Source: Ascarosepion bandense (Eukaryota > Mollusca > Cephalopoda > Sepiida > Sepiidae). From it: a stretch of 64,000 nt of DNA. Each line of letters starts with the position of its first letter. Within the stretch, counting starts at the first letter, position 1. The stretch lies in the NCBI GenBank assembly GCA_037127315.1, contig JBBBDQ010001610.1:372001-436000 (forward strand), read 5' to 3'. This document shows positions 36,644 through 48,349 of the stretch, in pieces. The translations under genes were made by a program, and so were the position numbers. The notes under the pieces were generated by a model. It did not search any database, was not told where the DNA came from, and saw only the letters and a list, made by a program, of their open reading frames with translations.

Positions 36644-37369
36644 AAGAAAGAAAGAGAAAGTGAGAGCATGAAGGGAACACACACCGGGGTGGCCGCAAGT
36701 AGAGAGTTCGAACACAGAGTGTTTCGGAGGAATCACAGTTATTATGAAATTTTTTATCTCATGTTGACGAATCAAAGGCTTCACCTGATTCTCCACCAAT
36801 TTTGCTTTTCTCTCTTTGCACAATACTTTCAGTTAATTTGGAATCTATGTACTGATGACGATAGCTAGTGACACGTTTTAACTGTGTGGAATTTAGTTTT
36901 CTCTAATATTAGTTGTCTTAAATGAAATATGAAAATGAGCCATTGATTCCCATTAGTTTCCATAAATTCTTATGTTATGTTAATGATTGTTTTAGTGTTT
37001 TTTTCTATGTCCATTCGATAAATAATAAAAAGTGAATTCAGAACAATATTAGAGTACCATTATTATTATTAATGGAATGCTTGAAAAGAGTGAAAATATA
37101 TTGGTATTTTCAACTATTCAAGGTCCAGTATAGGCGTTAATATATCCATGATATCCTAACACATTAATGAGATGGAAGCAAGGATGAAAATATACAAAAT
37201 AATCTAATTTCAAAATCTTTCAATCATTTAAGCATTTTATACACAACACTGAAATAAGAAGATGCACAATGCACACAAAACACACAGACACACATATATA
37301 CAAACAAACACACAAGCGCACACAACCCAATTTATGAGACAAAAGCACCATGACACAATTCATTTCACT
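36000..37369 (+). repeat. Y block of gene C
   Basis: Inverse of 10231-11564. The polypurine tract (36600-36662) is the complement of the pyrimidine tract near the other genes. A CA/TA-like remnant lies at 37268-37330. No gene; frames here are low-complexity. Confidence 0.65.
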
Positions 37370-37870
37370 AGAAATTCGGAAATAGCATTATGTACTGCTT
37401 GGCATTCGAGCCGGAAAATTCAATACAAAGATTTCCGAGTGCGTCTCAATATGAGAACAGCGCAGTTTATTTATATGTGTAGAATAGTGATTATGAATGT
37501 ATGTAAAACTCACTTGGATCAATCTAATGAGAAAAGAACTTCTGAATTTCTTGGTGAAGGCCTTGGACTGAACTCGAAAGACTACATCCAGTGATTTAAG
37601 TTGGTAGTGTTGTTCTGTGTCGAGACAATTGCTGATGAAAAACCGTATGTCTTGCAACAGCATTCTGCACCATGCCACACAAGCAGTTGAATCATGTCAT
37701 GTTGAGTGAGAGATCAACAAAAAACATTGTGACAACAAAGATGATCTGAAGGCAAGAATTATGGCAGCAATCACCAACTTCAAAAAGGCAACTGTCCAGA
37801 AAAGTTGCAGGAGATTCTGAAGTTGTCTGGAGGCGATGGTTCAAGTCAATGACGATAATTTTCTGTAAAT
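37370..37870 (+). mobile_element. DDE transposase fragment, copy T4 (most complete)
   Basis: In order: GEGLGLNSKDYIQ (37553-37591), KPYVLQQHSAPCHTS (about 37640-37685, with the catalytic Asp of QQDSAP replaced by His), then after an internal deletion CDNKDDLKARIMAAITNF and KATVQKSCRRF-stop (37725-37810), ending EAMVQVNDDNFL-stop at about 37869. The order is that of IS630/Tc1/mariner transposases, lacking the NSPDCNPLDY-type third motif. I saw no clear terminal inverted repeats. Nonfunctional. Confidence 0.65.
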
Positions 37871-38685
37871 TTAGTTTTTAATATTTCAAGATGTTTTCTG
37901 CAATTTTGGCTATTGATATTTTTAAAATCAGATGTCACAGTTACTTTCGTTATTTAAACATAAAATATATTTATTGCAACATAATTATGAATTTACATGA
38001 ATTATATATGTTTTAAGATATTTGCCGTATATGAAAAAAATGGCGAATTTTCGATGTTGAATTCAGAATATTTTCAGCTCCTGACAGTGTGGAAGACTTT
38101 TCTGAAGGCATTTCATATTATTGTCAGATTTGCTCAATATACAGTTCTATGTATCGGACACGGGTAACATTCATTGGATAAAAAAAAAAAAAAGACTACA
38201 TTTCTGGTCTAACCAATCATCTAATATGTGTGATAAATATCTTAGAAGTGTTTTAACAGGGAATGAAAGATGCTACACCAAAATATGAAGGCGCATTGAA
38301 GTCTCTAAAATTAAGTAAATTATAAAGAATCGGGAAAATATCGTTAGAAACAAAGGAAAAATTTCTAGACTGTTATGTAATATCGGTCGCTATAAATGGC
38401 AGCTTACACTTGAATATCTGATCACAGATGAAATAGAAAATTCAGGAAAAAAAATCTGGTTCTGCAGAGAATCACATCATGTGTAAATAGGAGCAACATA
38501 TAAAAACGCAAATGTAAAGTATCAATTTACATGTCCGTTCAGAGATGATATGTCTTTAACTAATCATCAACCCACTACATATATTGGCTTTACTACATCC
38601 CCGCTTTTCCGTAGCCGTGTTGTGTTCTGTACGATCAGATTTAAATTAAACAACATTTCTAAGAAAAACATAACAATGTAACCAT
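37871..38685 (+). mobile_element. X block, inverted copy, and flank
   Basis: Reverse complement of 25350-26184. 38225-38480 encodes the RTE-like pieces in several frames. The inverted duplication around genes B and C ends here, where LINE family 2 begins. Confidence 0.55.
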
Positions 38686-41415
38686 TCCACTGTCCACATG
38701 CATGGGCTGGGTGTCTACGTTAGCGAACACTTCCCCATAGGTAGGGTGACTTCACTTGAATCTACTAATCATCAATACATATGTCTCCGCCTGTCTATCC
38801 TCAGTTCTCTTAGTTACCTATCCTTTCCTTACCATTCTCCCTCCTCTCCTGACTGCTCCCTAGCAATTGCATTGCTGTCGACATAGATAAGGCTATTTCC
38901 TATCACCCATTCGCCCACATATTTGTATTCGGAGACCTCAACGCCCATCACTCTGAGTGGCTTGAAAACGCTGTTACTGATCCAGCGGGCATTCACGCCA
39001 TGAACATCATTATTTCCCAAACTCTTACGCAAGTGGTGGACTTCCCCACTCGCTTCCCAAGCAGTCCCTCGGGTCATTCCTCACTACTAGATATATGTTT
39101 CACCTCTGCGGCTGACGCCTGTCAAATCTCGCAACTTTGCCCTCTCGGCAACTCCAAACACGCTGTTGTCTCTCTCAGTATTTCTTTCCACTCTCACTCC
39201 CCCAGGAGCCTCCTACCTATAGGACCTCCTACCTATATCAAAAAGCTGACTGGGATGCCTTTCGCGATTTCCTTTGCGACGTCCCTTGGGGAAAAGTGTT
39301 CGATCTAGTAGTTGATGACTGTGCCTCTGAGGTCTCGTCATGGGTGAAAGCTGGCATTGATGCCTTCATACCGACCAGGATATATTGCCTAAAACCACAT
39401 TCTTCTCCGTGGTTATCTCCTGCCTGCTCAGCCGCCATTGCCCAGAGGAAACATTACTTCCGTCTATTCCGGAGACAGTCATCTGATCACAATTGTCGCC
39501 TATTCACGTCTGCTCGCAATGAGTGCAAGAGAACCCTAAATGATGCCAAACGGTTGATTGCTGAAAGAATGGGACAGCGCATAGCTGACCGCAAGATTGG
39601 TTCCAAGGACTATTGGAGGATTTGCAAGCGACCGCTATACAATAGCAAATCCTCAATTCCTCATTTAATCCATGAATTTGAGGTTCTCACGTCATCTGCG
39701 GACAAAGCTGAGTGCTTTGACCGCAGATTCTAATCCAAATCTACATTTGACTCATCTGGAGTACACCCACCCAACTTCACTATTAGAACTGAGGCCAAAC
39801 TGCACGACGTATATATTACCCCGACAGTAGTATCCCATAAAGCGAGTGGAAACGATGGAATCCCGGTGATAGTCCTTAAGAGGTGTGCTCCTGAACTTTT
39901 CCCTGTCCTCACTAAACCGTTTAACTACTGCCTTTCTGCTTCCTGCTTTCCTGCATGCTGGAACTTCTCTTCAGTCGTTCCTGTATTTAAGAATTGTGGT
40001 GAACCCTCGGACCCATCCAACTATCGCCCTATCAATCGTCTACCGAAATTCGGGAAAGTGTTCGAGGCCGCAATCAATTCTGAAATAGTTCAACATCTTA
40101 CTGCACACAAACTCTTCTCTAACAGGCAATATGGCTTCCGCTTTGCCAGGTCCACGGCCGACTTGCTAACAACCGTAACGGAGTACATGCTCCAGGCCCT
40201 TGAGGAGTCTGACGAGGCTCTACGCGGTTGCTCTGGCTTTTGACAGGGTTTGGCACACTGGCCTCTTATGCCAGCTACGGGGTTACAGTATTACCGGTCG
40301 CCTGTTTGACCTAATCCAATCTCTTTTAAATAACCGCAAAATGAAGGTCGTTTTGAATGGGCATGCCTCTTCATCCTACAGCACGAATGCTGGTGTTCGA
40401 CAGGGCTCTATCCTCGGCCAGACGCTTTTCCCTATTTTCATCAACGACCTCCCAGATGAGATCAAGTCCCAAGTAGGCATCTACGCAGATGACACCACAA
40501 TATACTCCCGCACCAGTAAGAAACCTGTCGTGGCGGACAGACATAATCTCGATGTTGACCTTGAACAGGATATACACTCTGTGGCAAATTGGGGCAAGAA
40601 GTGTCTTTTAAACTTCAATGCGTCTTAGACCAAGCTGTTGTCTGTCAAACATCACAGACAACCTCTCCTGCCTCCCATAAGCATAGACCAAGCGATTCTC
40701 CCTAAGACCAATACACTACACCTCCTCGGCCTTACCCTCTCCTCAGACCTCAAATGGAACCATTATATCGAATCCATAGCTAAATCTACTGCTAAGAAGG
40801 TTGGGTCACTATGTCGATCCAGGATGTTTTTTCCGCCTGAATACATTCTGCATGTATACAAGTCAACCATCCGTCCGTGCATGGGGTACTGCTGCCATTT
40901 ATGGTCAGACACCCATGCCGCTCACCTCAGTGTTCTCGACAGGCTCCAAAGGAGAGTTTGTTATATGATAGGTACTGATCTGGCGGCTCGACTGCAGCCA
41001 TTTCCTCACCGTCGAAATGTGGCCTCCCTTTGTGTGTTCTATAAATACTTTCATGGCTTATTCTCGGACGAACTTGTCACTGGTGCCTCCTCAACAGGTG
41101 TTTACTCGTGCAACCAGAATGGCAACTGGGCCCCACCCATTCACAGTCAGGTTAGACAAATGCAGACGATATTTATACTCCTGCAGCTTCTTCTCTCGCA
41201 GTTCCAGCCGTGGAACTCGCTCCCATATTCTTGCTTTCCTGACGGCTACAACCTCCAGAAATTTAAATGCAATGTCAATACTCATCTATTAACCACTGGA
41301 CTTTAGCTCTCTCCCCACGCCCGTATATCCTTCCTTTTCTCTGTCATTGCACCTGTATTCTCAACTTTCGATTGCTCCTTTCTAACTAGTTTGTACTCCG
41401 CAATCTTTTATAATT
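38686..41415 (+). mobile_element. APE-type LINE (family 2), 5'-truncated, inactive
   Basis: The longest LINE here. It opens within the endonuclease domain: SLESTNHQYICLRLSIL, then FVFGDLNAHHSEWLENA, VDFPTRFP, SSLLDICFTS and NSKHAVVSL (normally SDH). A linker follows (SSPWLSPACSAAIAQRKHYF), then RT with NYRPINRLPKFGKVFEAAIN, QYGFRFARSTADLLTTVTEY, AFDRVWHTGLL, AGVRQGSILGQTLF and catalytic YADDTTIY (about 40484-40507), then the tail RLQRRVCYMIGTDLAARLQ and CVFYKYFHGLFSDEL. FHG is preceded by Tyr, unlike family 1. Frameshifts near 38880, 39230 and 40220 and a stop at 40627 disable it. It is clearly diverged from family 1. Its 3' end is followed by an 11-C run (41431-41441). Confidence 0.85.
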
Positions 41416-41489
41416 AATATTTTGCAGTAGCCCCCCCCCCCGCTTATCAGTGGCATTTCTGCCTTGTTCGGGGTTAAGTGATTTAAAAA

Positions 41490-44113
41490 AATGTTCTTGG
41501 AAAAAAATATGTGCTTGCCCTAAAGAACTTAACAAAGATGCAGACTGGATTGGGCAAGTGATTGAACGAATGAAAAATAAATCCGAACAGACATGGGCTG
41601 GAATCAGAGTAGAGGATGTTAAATGTAAATTGAAAAAGCACACAATTGAACATTTCCAGTAAAAAATAAAATTTCTAACTTTTGGCTATATTATTTAAAT
41701 GCAGCACATAGAAATCAAGCCAAAACTTCAAGAAATTGTTAAAAATTCCATATAAATTCCTGCATGGATGACCAAAGGAATTACCTTTCTTCTACCCAGG
41801 ATCAGTGACACAAATAATACGAAAAACTACAGAGCAGTTACACGCCTTCCAATAACATACAAACTATTAACATCTATTTTAACAGAAGAACTATATTTAT
41901 TATTGGAAAGAAATGACATACTACAGCTTCAACAAATAGCGTGCAGACGTGTCTGATACAGATGTAAACACCAATTATTTATTAACATGATGATTTCGAA
42001 AACCTGCTTTAATCATTGTACTGCCTTGATAGAATGTCGTAAGTCATTCAATAGTGTATTACTGTAACTTAAAGATTTTAAATATGTACAAGGTATCACC
42101 AGTCATCATCAATTTCATCAAACAATGTATATTGGCATCGAAAACAACCCTTTACCTCAATCATATAAATGGAACCTATAAATCTGGTGAAATAAACAAC
42201 AGATATATATTTGTGTGAACATGAAAGGGCGACTAGCGGCGGCTCTGGAAAAAAGAGAGTTCGTTTGTGTCTGGCTTGCAAAGCAGTAATCTGTTCCAAA
42301 GAAAGAAAATAATAATAATACTCACCTCTGTCTTAATAATCCACCTTCAGCTCATTCTAAAGGAAAAAAGAGAGGAGGCCCTCGAGGGGAATTTTTATAG
42401 ACCGAGGAAATGGATTATGGGTAGAGAAATGGATTATAAAACTGACCGACCAAGTTCACTTGAGGATTTCAGTGGCGTCAATTTCTTGGCGTGAAGCTGA
42501 CGCAGAGAGACGCAGTGAAAAGGTGGAAGGAGGAAAGTGGAGTAGGAAGAGGAAGAGGCGTAGCAAGAAGCCAGCTGGGAGAGCGTTGAATTGAAATCCA
42601 ACGGTCTGCGGTTCGATCCCTGGTTCTGCACTCACTAGAAGAAAGTGTGCAACAATTTGTTTAGATCATGCTGTAACAATAAAAGTCTTAGAGCAAGATG
42701 AAGTTTATAGCTACATATTTTTAAATGAGGGTGAAAAATGCACACAAAAAAATGAAAGAAATAATGCGTAAAGAGTACTATACACGGCTACTACTGATAT
42801 TAAAAACTGAATTGAAATCTCGAAACAGATTTAAGGACATCAATAACCTTGCCATCCAAGTGGTTCAATACAGCCTCACAATCTTGCGCTGAACTCTAAA
42901 TGATATCAGACAAAAAGATTCTAAGACAAGAAAGCATCTTTCTAAACATAAGATACATCATCCAAAGGCTGACGTAGACCGCATATACATACCCACGTAA
43001 AGAAGGAGGAAAAGGTCTTATTCAGCTAGAATTGTCAAACAAGTCAAATACTATTGGCTTACTAACATAACTAGAAACAACAAAGGACTGGATAATGCTA
43101 AAAAACATGAAAACAGAAAGAAATTTGCTTAATGATGAAAGAAGGCAATAAATACAAAGAAGATTTTAGTAGATTCTGTAAAACAATCTAAACAGAAACC
43201 AAGAATATTATTGCAGCAAAAATATGAAAAAAAAAACAACAAAAAAACAAAACAAGGATAATTCTTTTGACCTTATGAAACAACGCTGGCAACACAATCA
43301 TCTGCATGGCAAATATCCAGAACTTTCCAATAAACCCAATGTTCATAAAGTTAATACCCATCGATGGTTACGTGCATCTGGATTAAAATCTGAATCTGAA
43401 GTTTGTATTCTTTTCACTAGGAACATTCAGGCAAACATTTTACATGAGGATTGAAAATGCAGGTTCTTTGATAATTACCTTATTTTACATAATAATGTGA
43501 ATTTAAAAATGCAGGTTCTGTGATAAATACATGATTGAAGCAAAAATATGAAAAATTGCATGTTCTGTGATAAATACCTTATTGCAGCAAAAATTTGAAA
43601 AAAAAGTATCATGCTTTTGAACAGATGAAAAAATTCAGGTTCTGTGATAAATACCAAGAAACATTAAACCATTTAATCTCAGGATGTTCTGTACTTGGCC
43701 TAAATTAATATAAAAATCACCGCGATGGTGTGGGATAATATTTACACTGGACAATGTGCAAACACTATGGAAATATATAAACAAACACTAGTATAAACAT
43801 CACCCAGCACCGGTTACAGAAATGAAATAGATCGGACTTTATTTTTAAAAACCAACAAAAAAATCCTGTTTATTAATTGATATGGATTGTCGAGCGGATT
43901 GTAATATAAAAATATATAGAAACCTGGTAACTGATAGAGAAAAATGTAGAAATTGAAAACAAGTATCGTAACAGTGACTGTGGGTGCACTTGAAATGATA
44001 TAGAATGAAACAAAAAATACATTGTAAGAATTCGTGGAAACCCCAGCTTAAGAAATCTACAAAAATTATCTTGTTCAATACAGCCAATAAACTAAGGAGA
44101 CCTTTGTCTATGT
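41490..44113 (+). mobile_element. R2-like retrotransposon, copy 5, inactive
   Basis: Starts mid pre-RT (KKICACPKELNKDADWIGQV) and continues with VEDVKCKLKKHTIEHFQ, MTKGITFLLPRISDTNNTKN and ILTEELYLLLERNDILQLQQ. RT is cut at about 42207 by an insertion that removed the FQGDS to YIDD region. It resumes near 42660 with ITIKVLEQDEVYSYIFLNEG, KHKIHHPKADVDRIYIPT, then MKQRWQHNHLHGKYPEL and THRWLRASGLKSESEV. Four partial repeats of the knuckle-coding words lie in 43459-43690. Tail stop at about 44112. Confidence 0.72.
42207..42660 (+). mobile_element. Insertion with tRNA-like 3' part, inside R2 copy 5
   Basis: Unique in the window and less AT-rich than its host. 42561-42630 resembles a tRNA: an agccagctgggagagcg A-box region, an anticodon-arm-like ttgaattgaaatccaa with GAA in the loop, and a perfect B box ggttcgatccc. 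The A region lacks one base and the anticodon stem is imperfect, so it is a tRNA-Phe-like pseudogene or SINE, not a working tRNA. 42207-42560 is unassigned. Confidence 0.5.
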
Positions 44114-45010
44114 AACGCTAGAGATGTTAGGGCGATATTAAAAATATGAAATGGAGCCATATCAACACAAAACGACCTGCATAATGTCTCCCTACAGATT
44201 TGGTCGTTAGTGCGACCATAGCAGAAATCGAATTATAATGAAAAATGACATCATAAGAATAATATGTGAGATAAAAAAATAATGAAATGTAGCCATAACA
44301 ACATTCCACTAACTGACTTATGTCTTTCTGCAGACTTAGTAGGTTGTGGGGACATAGCAAAAGTCAAATGATGATGAAAAAAAAAGTAATATGAAATGCA
44401 ATTAATAAGCCAAGATGAGAAAAACAATCATATACATTGGTCAACATGCCCTTCAAATTGCTAAAAGACTCCCTCTATTTTCCACTCTGAAACTTTTTGC
44501 CTTTGATTGACAATTATATGGTACATAAATATTTCCCTGCCACTTGAGAAAATCAAGGGAAGTTACTCTGAATTTACAAACAATAATTTTATTTATCTCT
44601 TTAAATTAAATTTATATATAAAAGTATGTGTGTATATGTATTTGTGTGCGCAGTCACCCACTATATATATATATGTACCAATAAACTAATAAATAAATTT
44701 TAGGTAAAAATACAGACTAAAGTTGACCAATATTTGAATACATTTTTCATTATGCTGGTTGTAAGCCAACTTCAGCAAGGTTAAAGGGTCGTTAACATAA
44801 AGATAACGTTAACAGAACTATATGTCTAAATAAAATGTAATGTGTTCTGACCAGATTGAAATGTGATTTTATTCATTTGATTTAATGTATATGGCCTCCA
44901 ATATCTGAAGGTTACATTTCACTGTGTGTATGATTGAGAATTGTGATGTGAGAATGTGTGATGTCTGTACGGAGTCCAAGATTCGAGCCGTAAAGAAGAA
45001 TGGAAAGAAC
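44114..45010 (+). repeat. W block copy upstream of gene D
   Basis: Matches 8669-9600 and 24596-25529, with the tandem pair (about 44154-44232 and 44290-44368) and a (TA)n run at 44663-44674. Confidence 0.6.
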
Positions 45011-45200
45011 AACAACACGGTAAACAAAGATTTTTTACCCCTTTCATCCCACAAGCGATGACGAAGATTCAGGATACACCTTATCAACGAGATGTTTGAT
45101 GATCCTGTTCAAGATGCGCCTAGCCAGAATCTTTCCTGCAATCAAAAGCAGAGATATCCCACGATAGTTGTCACAAACATTATTAACTCCCTTATTCTTA
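45011..45200 (-). mobile_element. Short LINE RT fragment
   Basis: The minus strand from about 45195 reads NKGVNNVCDNYRGISLLLIA, then GKILARRILNRIIKHLVDKV and YPES. This is the DNYRGISLLSIAGKILARxLLNR block at the start of RT in a LINE type distinct from the other families here. It occurs once in the window, in place of the X block. Confidence 0.7.
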
Positions 45201-45550
45201 ACTTCCTTATCATATATATATATATATATATATTAATAATAACAATAATAACAATAATAACAATAATTATTAAACCGACTCTGCGTGTATTCTAATCTCA
45301 AAATTTTATAGAAGGGACTTTCTAAGACTATGAATGACCAGCAGAATCTAAATCCGTTATTGCCCTCGGCTATAAAGCTTTGGGCAAAGAGGGGGAAAAA
45401 AAAGAAAACTGCTTGGGACCGACAATACATACGGTTCCTCCCAGTAAAAAGAAAAAAAACCCTCAACGGAACAAACAACCAGAAAAGAAAAGTGCTCGAT
45501 ACACACAACCGAAAAGTATTTAACTAGAAGGCAGTAACGCAGAGCAAACA
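45201..45550. repeat. (TA)n and (AAT/AAC)n repeats and unassigned stretch
   Basis: 45213-45232 is TA, and 45233-45270 is an AATAAC trinucleotide-type repeat. 45290-45550 is A-rich with no recognised content and no other copy in the window. Confidence 0.6.
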
Positions 45551-45617
45551 CACTTATATATGGAGTATATATATATATATATATAGGTTTGGGTGTGTGT
45601 GCGTGTGTGTGTTTGTG

Positions 45618-45673
<56 letters not shown>

Positions 45674-46930
45674 TGCATTGTGCATCTTCTTATTTCAGTG
45701 TTGTGTATGAAATGCTTAAATGTTTGAAAGATTTTGAAATTAGATTATTTTGTATATTTTCATCCTTCCTTCCATCTCATTAATGTGTTAGGATATTATG
45801 GATATATTAACGCCTATACTGGACCTTGAATAGTTGAGAATACCAATATATTTTCTCTCTTTTCAAGCACTCTATTAATAATAATAATGCTACTATAATA
45901 TTGTTCTGAATTCACTTTTTATTATTTATCGAATGGACATATAGAAACAACACTAAAACAATCATTAACATAACATCAAAATTTATGGAAACTAATGGGA
46001 ACCAATGGCTCACATTTATATTTCATTTAAGACAACTAATATTAGAGAAAACTAAATTCCACATTGTTAACATGTGTCACTAGCTATCTTCATCAGTACA
46101 TAGATTCCAAATGAACTGAAAGTTTTGTGCAAAGAGAGAAAAGCAAAATTGGTGGAGAATCAGGTGAAGCTTTTGATTTGTCAACATGAGAAAAAAAATC
46201 TAATAATAACAGTGATTCCTCGGAAACACCCTGTGTTCGAACTCTCTACTTTCGGCCACCCCGGTGTCTGTTCCCTTCATGCTCTCACTTTCTTTTTCTT
46301 TTATCTCTCTCTCTCTCTTTCTTTCTCCCTCTTTCTCTCTCTCTCTTTCTCAGCCCCTCCTAAGCCAAGAAGAAAAAGTTGATTTTTCGGGGAACAACAC
46401 TTTATGCACGCATATATATCTTCCAAATACCTATCCCTGTGTTCGAATCCAGTGTCCATCTATATCCGTTTAAAGTGTGTGCAAACAGAATCACTTACAG
46501 TGTTACAAGGAAATAAAGATGTTTAAAGAGTTATTTAGTTTCAAGCCATTAATTTTTGATGTTCTTGAATAATTTTTCTTTAGAGATATATCATCAATGA
46601 TTTTTATGCGTTGATTGCGATTAATCTGGGCACACAGTTTAATAATATATTTGTCAAAGTCCACGAATTATAGACCATTTGAGAAATGACTGACAATTTT
46701 TCACAAATCAAAGTTACTTTATTAACACCAATAAATTAGTGGCCCAACATGACAAGAAAAATGAAATGAGAATGAACACTAATAAAATTCTCACACATTT
46801 TCCCGTCCAAATGAAATGTATATTTCATAAAAAATATTTCTCTAAATTCACAGTCTGTGTCAAAATATCTTTTCCAAATCATTCGGTATGTTAAAATCAG
46901 TGATAGAAATAAGGACAAAACGTTAAATTC
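45551..46930 (-). repeat. Y block of gene D
   Basis: Complete version: TA/GT microsatellites (45567-45672), the conserved middle, the pyrimidine tract (46287-46360) and a 3' flank shared with genes A, B and C. No gene. Confidence 0.65.
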
Positions 46931-46946
46931 AAATCAACAATCTACT

Positions 46947-46952
46947 TTTATT
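46947..46952 (-). terminator. Poly(A) signal of gene D
   Basis: AATAAA on the minus strand, in the conserved position. Confidence 0.72.
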
Positions 46953-47015
46953 TAGCACATTGAAATATTACAATAGCAAATGAAAAGTAATCATGTCTAG
47001 TATTTCAATTGTCTA

Positions 47016-47450
47016 TTAATCCTTGCTGCCTTCAGCATCGGCATCGGCGGCAGCTTCTGTGGCTGTCTCCTCAGTCACTTGAACATCTTCACCAGAAGCT
47101 TCTTGCTGTTCCTCTGCGATGACGTTGCTTACTGAAAAGAAACAAAAACATTATTAATAATCTAATTGTTTTATTTAAACAATATTTTTTTCACTGTAGA
47201 ATGTAATATGATTATTTAATAAGTTTGTTTTATATTTGCAATATATATTCTACATATTAGATGAAATCTCTTTCAGAATTTCTGAATAGAATAATTTGGT
47301 CAAAGCAGTTACAGTTCAGTTAAAACATTTAAAAGCAAACTGATAAAATATGTAAAATATTTATTCATGACTTAAAATATATTAATTATTCTTACCTGCG
47401 AAGGCAGTAAAGACGCAGAGAGCCAAAAGAAAGATGAGTTTTCCAGACAT
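47016..47450 (-). CDS. Secreted acidic peptide, copy D (altered C-terminus)
   Basis: Join of 47450-47396 and 47131-47016. Exon 1 ends at 48254 and exon 2 begins at 47456. The product is 56 residues. The signal peptide is identical to copies A and C and the body is identical to copy C up to AEGS; it then ends KD-stop instead of NES-stop. Three closely spaced substitutions within seven bases account for this, creating an earlier TAA and the only basic residue in any mature part. The intron 2 donor is gtaaga, still acceptable. All other signals are intact, so I treat it as a working paralogue. Confidence 0.8.
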
Positions 47451-47789
47451 GATGATCTGTAAAAAATATTCAAAATAATTAATAATATATAATAATTGTA
47501 TAAAAAGTTTTGCAGGTCCTCACTCATTCGCAATAGTTAAGGTCGTTACTTGAATTTCTTTATAAGTCATAACTAATATTTTTCATTATCATTTAGTTAT
47601 ATGTAGAGCGACTTATAAATTGAAAGCATTATTTATTTTATTTATTATATGTTAGCACATTCCTACGTCAGAAAAGTAAATTGTCCTTTCCGGCCATATT
47701 AGGTATACAAATATCTAAATATATGACTTCGATTATCATGTGCTGTAATGTTGGACATGCCGTTGATGTAATCAATAAACGTTAAGCGT

Positions 47790-48060
47790 GGGAAAGCAGA
47801 GCCGAGTTAAATTTCTTATCAGGTTAGTGTCATTTATTTATGCACAAATATCTTCAGACTCCCATTGACCGAAATGAGACATAAACGTTGAAGCCTGTTA
47901 CATCTGTAGCTACCAATCAAACATATCTCTATTGCAGTACAAGAATGACCTATTTCTCCATATATATTAAATCTGTTGAAAGTTGACGTTAAATAGAGGA
48001 TACACACACACACACACACATACAAACACACACTAACACACACACACTCATACACACAGA
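47790..48060 (-). repeat. SINE-like segment and interrupted (CA)n in intron 1 of gene D
   Basis: 47790-47930 is the SINE-like segment. 48001-48060 is an imperfect CA tract. Confidence 0.55.
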
Positions 48061-48254
48061 GACAAATAAACAGAAACAGAAACACACACACATGCCATTC
48101 ATTGATTTGACTTAAACGTTAATTGGTAAGACATCGGAAATAATAAACCTTCATGAAATACAGATTCTTATTTTAGCAAAATTCTCTGAATATAAAATTG
48201 TTCACAAATATAAATGTAAAGAAATAGCGATAATAATAATTGTATTGACTTACT

Positions 48255-48349
48255 TTGTGGTGCTGTGTTGTGGGAACACAAATTGACGATTCAACAGTTG
48301 AACGTTGTCAAAGAAAGTGACTTAGATGTGAGAGTGCCCGATTTTTATA
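48255..48349 (-). promoter_or_regulatory. Core promoter and 5' UTR exon of gene D
   Basis: TATAAAA at 48343-48349, same spacing and exon 1 sequence as copy A. Confidence 0.75.

Noticed and set aside
37262..37594. 110-codon frame starting in a CA-rich stretch
   Set aside because: Only its last part (GEGLGLNSKDYIQ) is real transposase. The start is low-complexity and upstream of the element.
41431..41441. 11-C run after LINE family 2 as a functional site
   Set aside because: A lone homopolymer at an element border, most simply a slippage product or assembly-sensitive run.
42561..42630. Functional tRNA gene
   Set aside because: The A-box region lacks a base, the anticodon stem has a mismatch and the loop is one base short, so it was kept only as a tRNA-like element.
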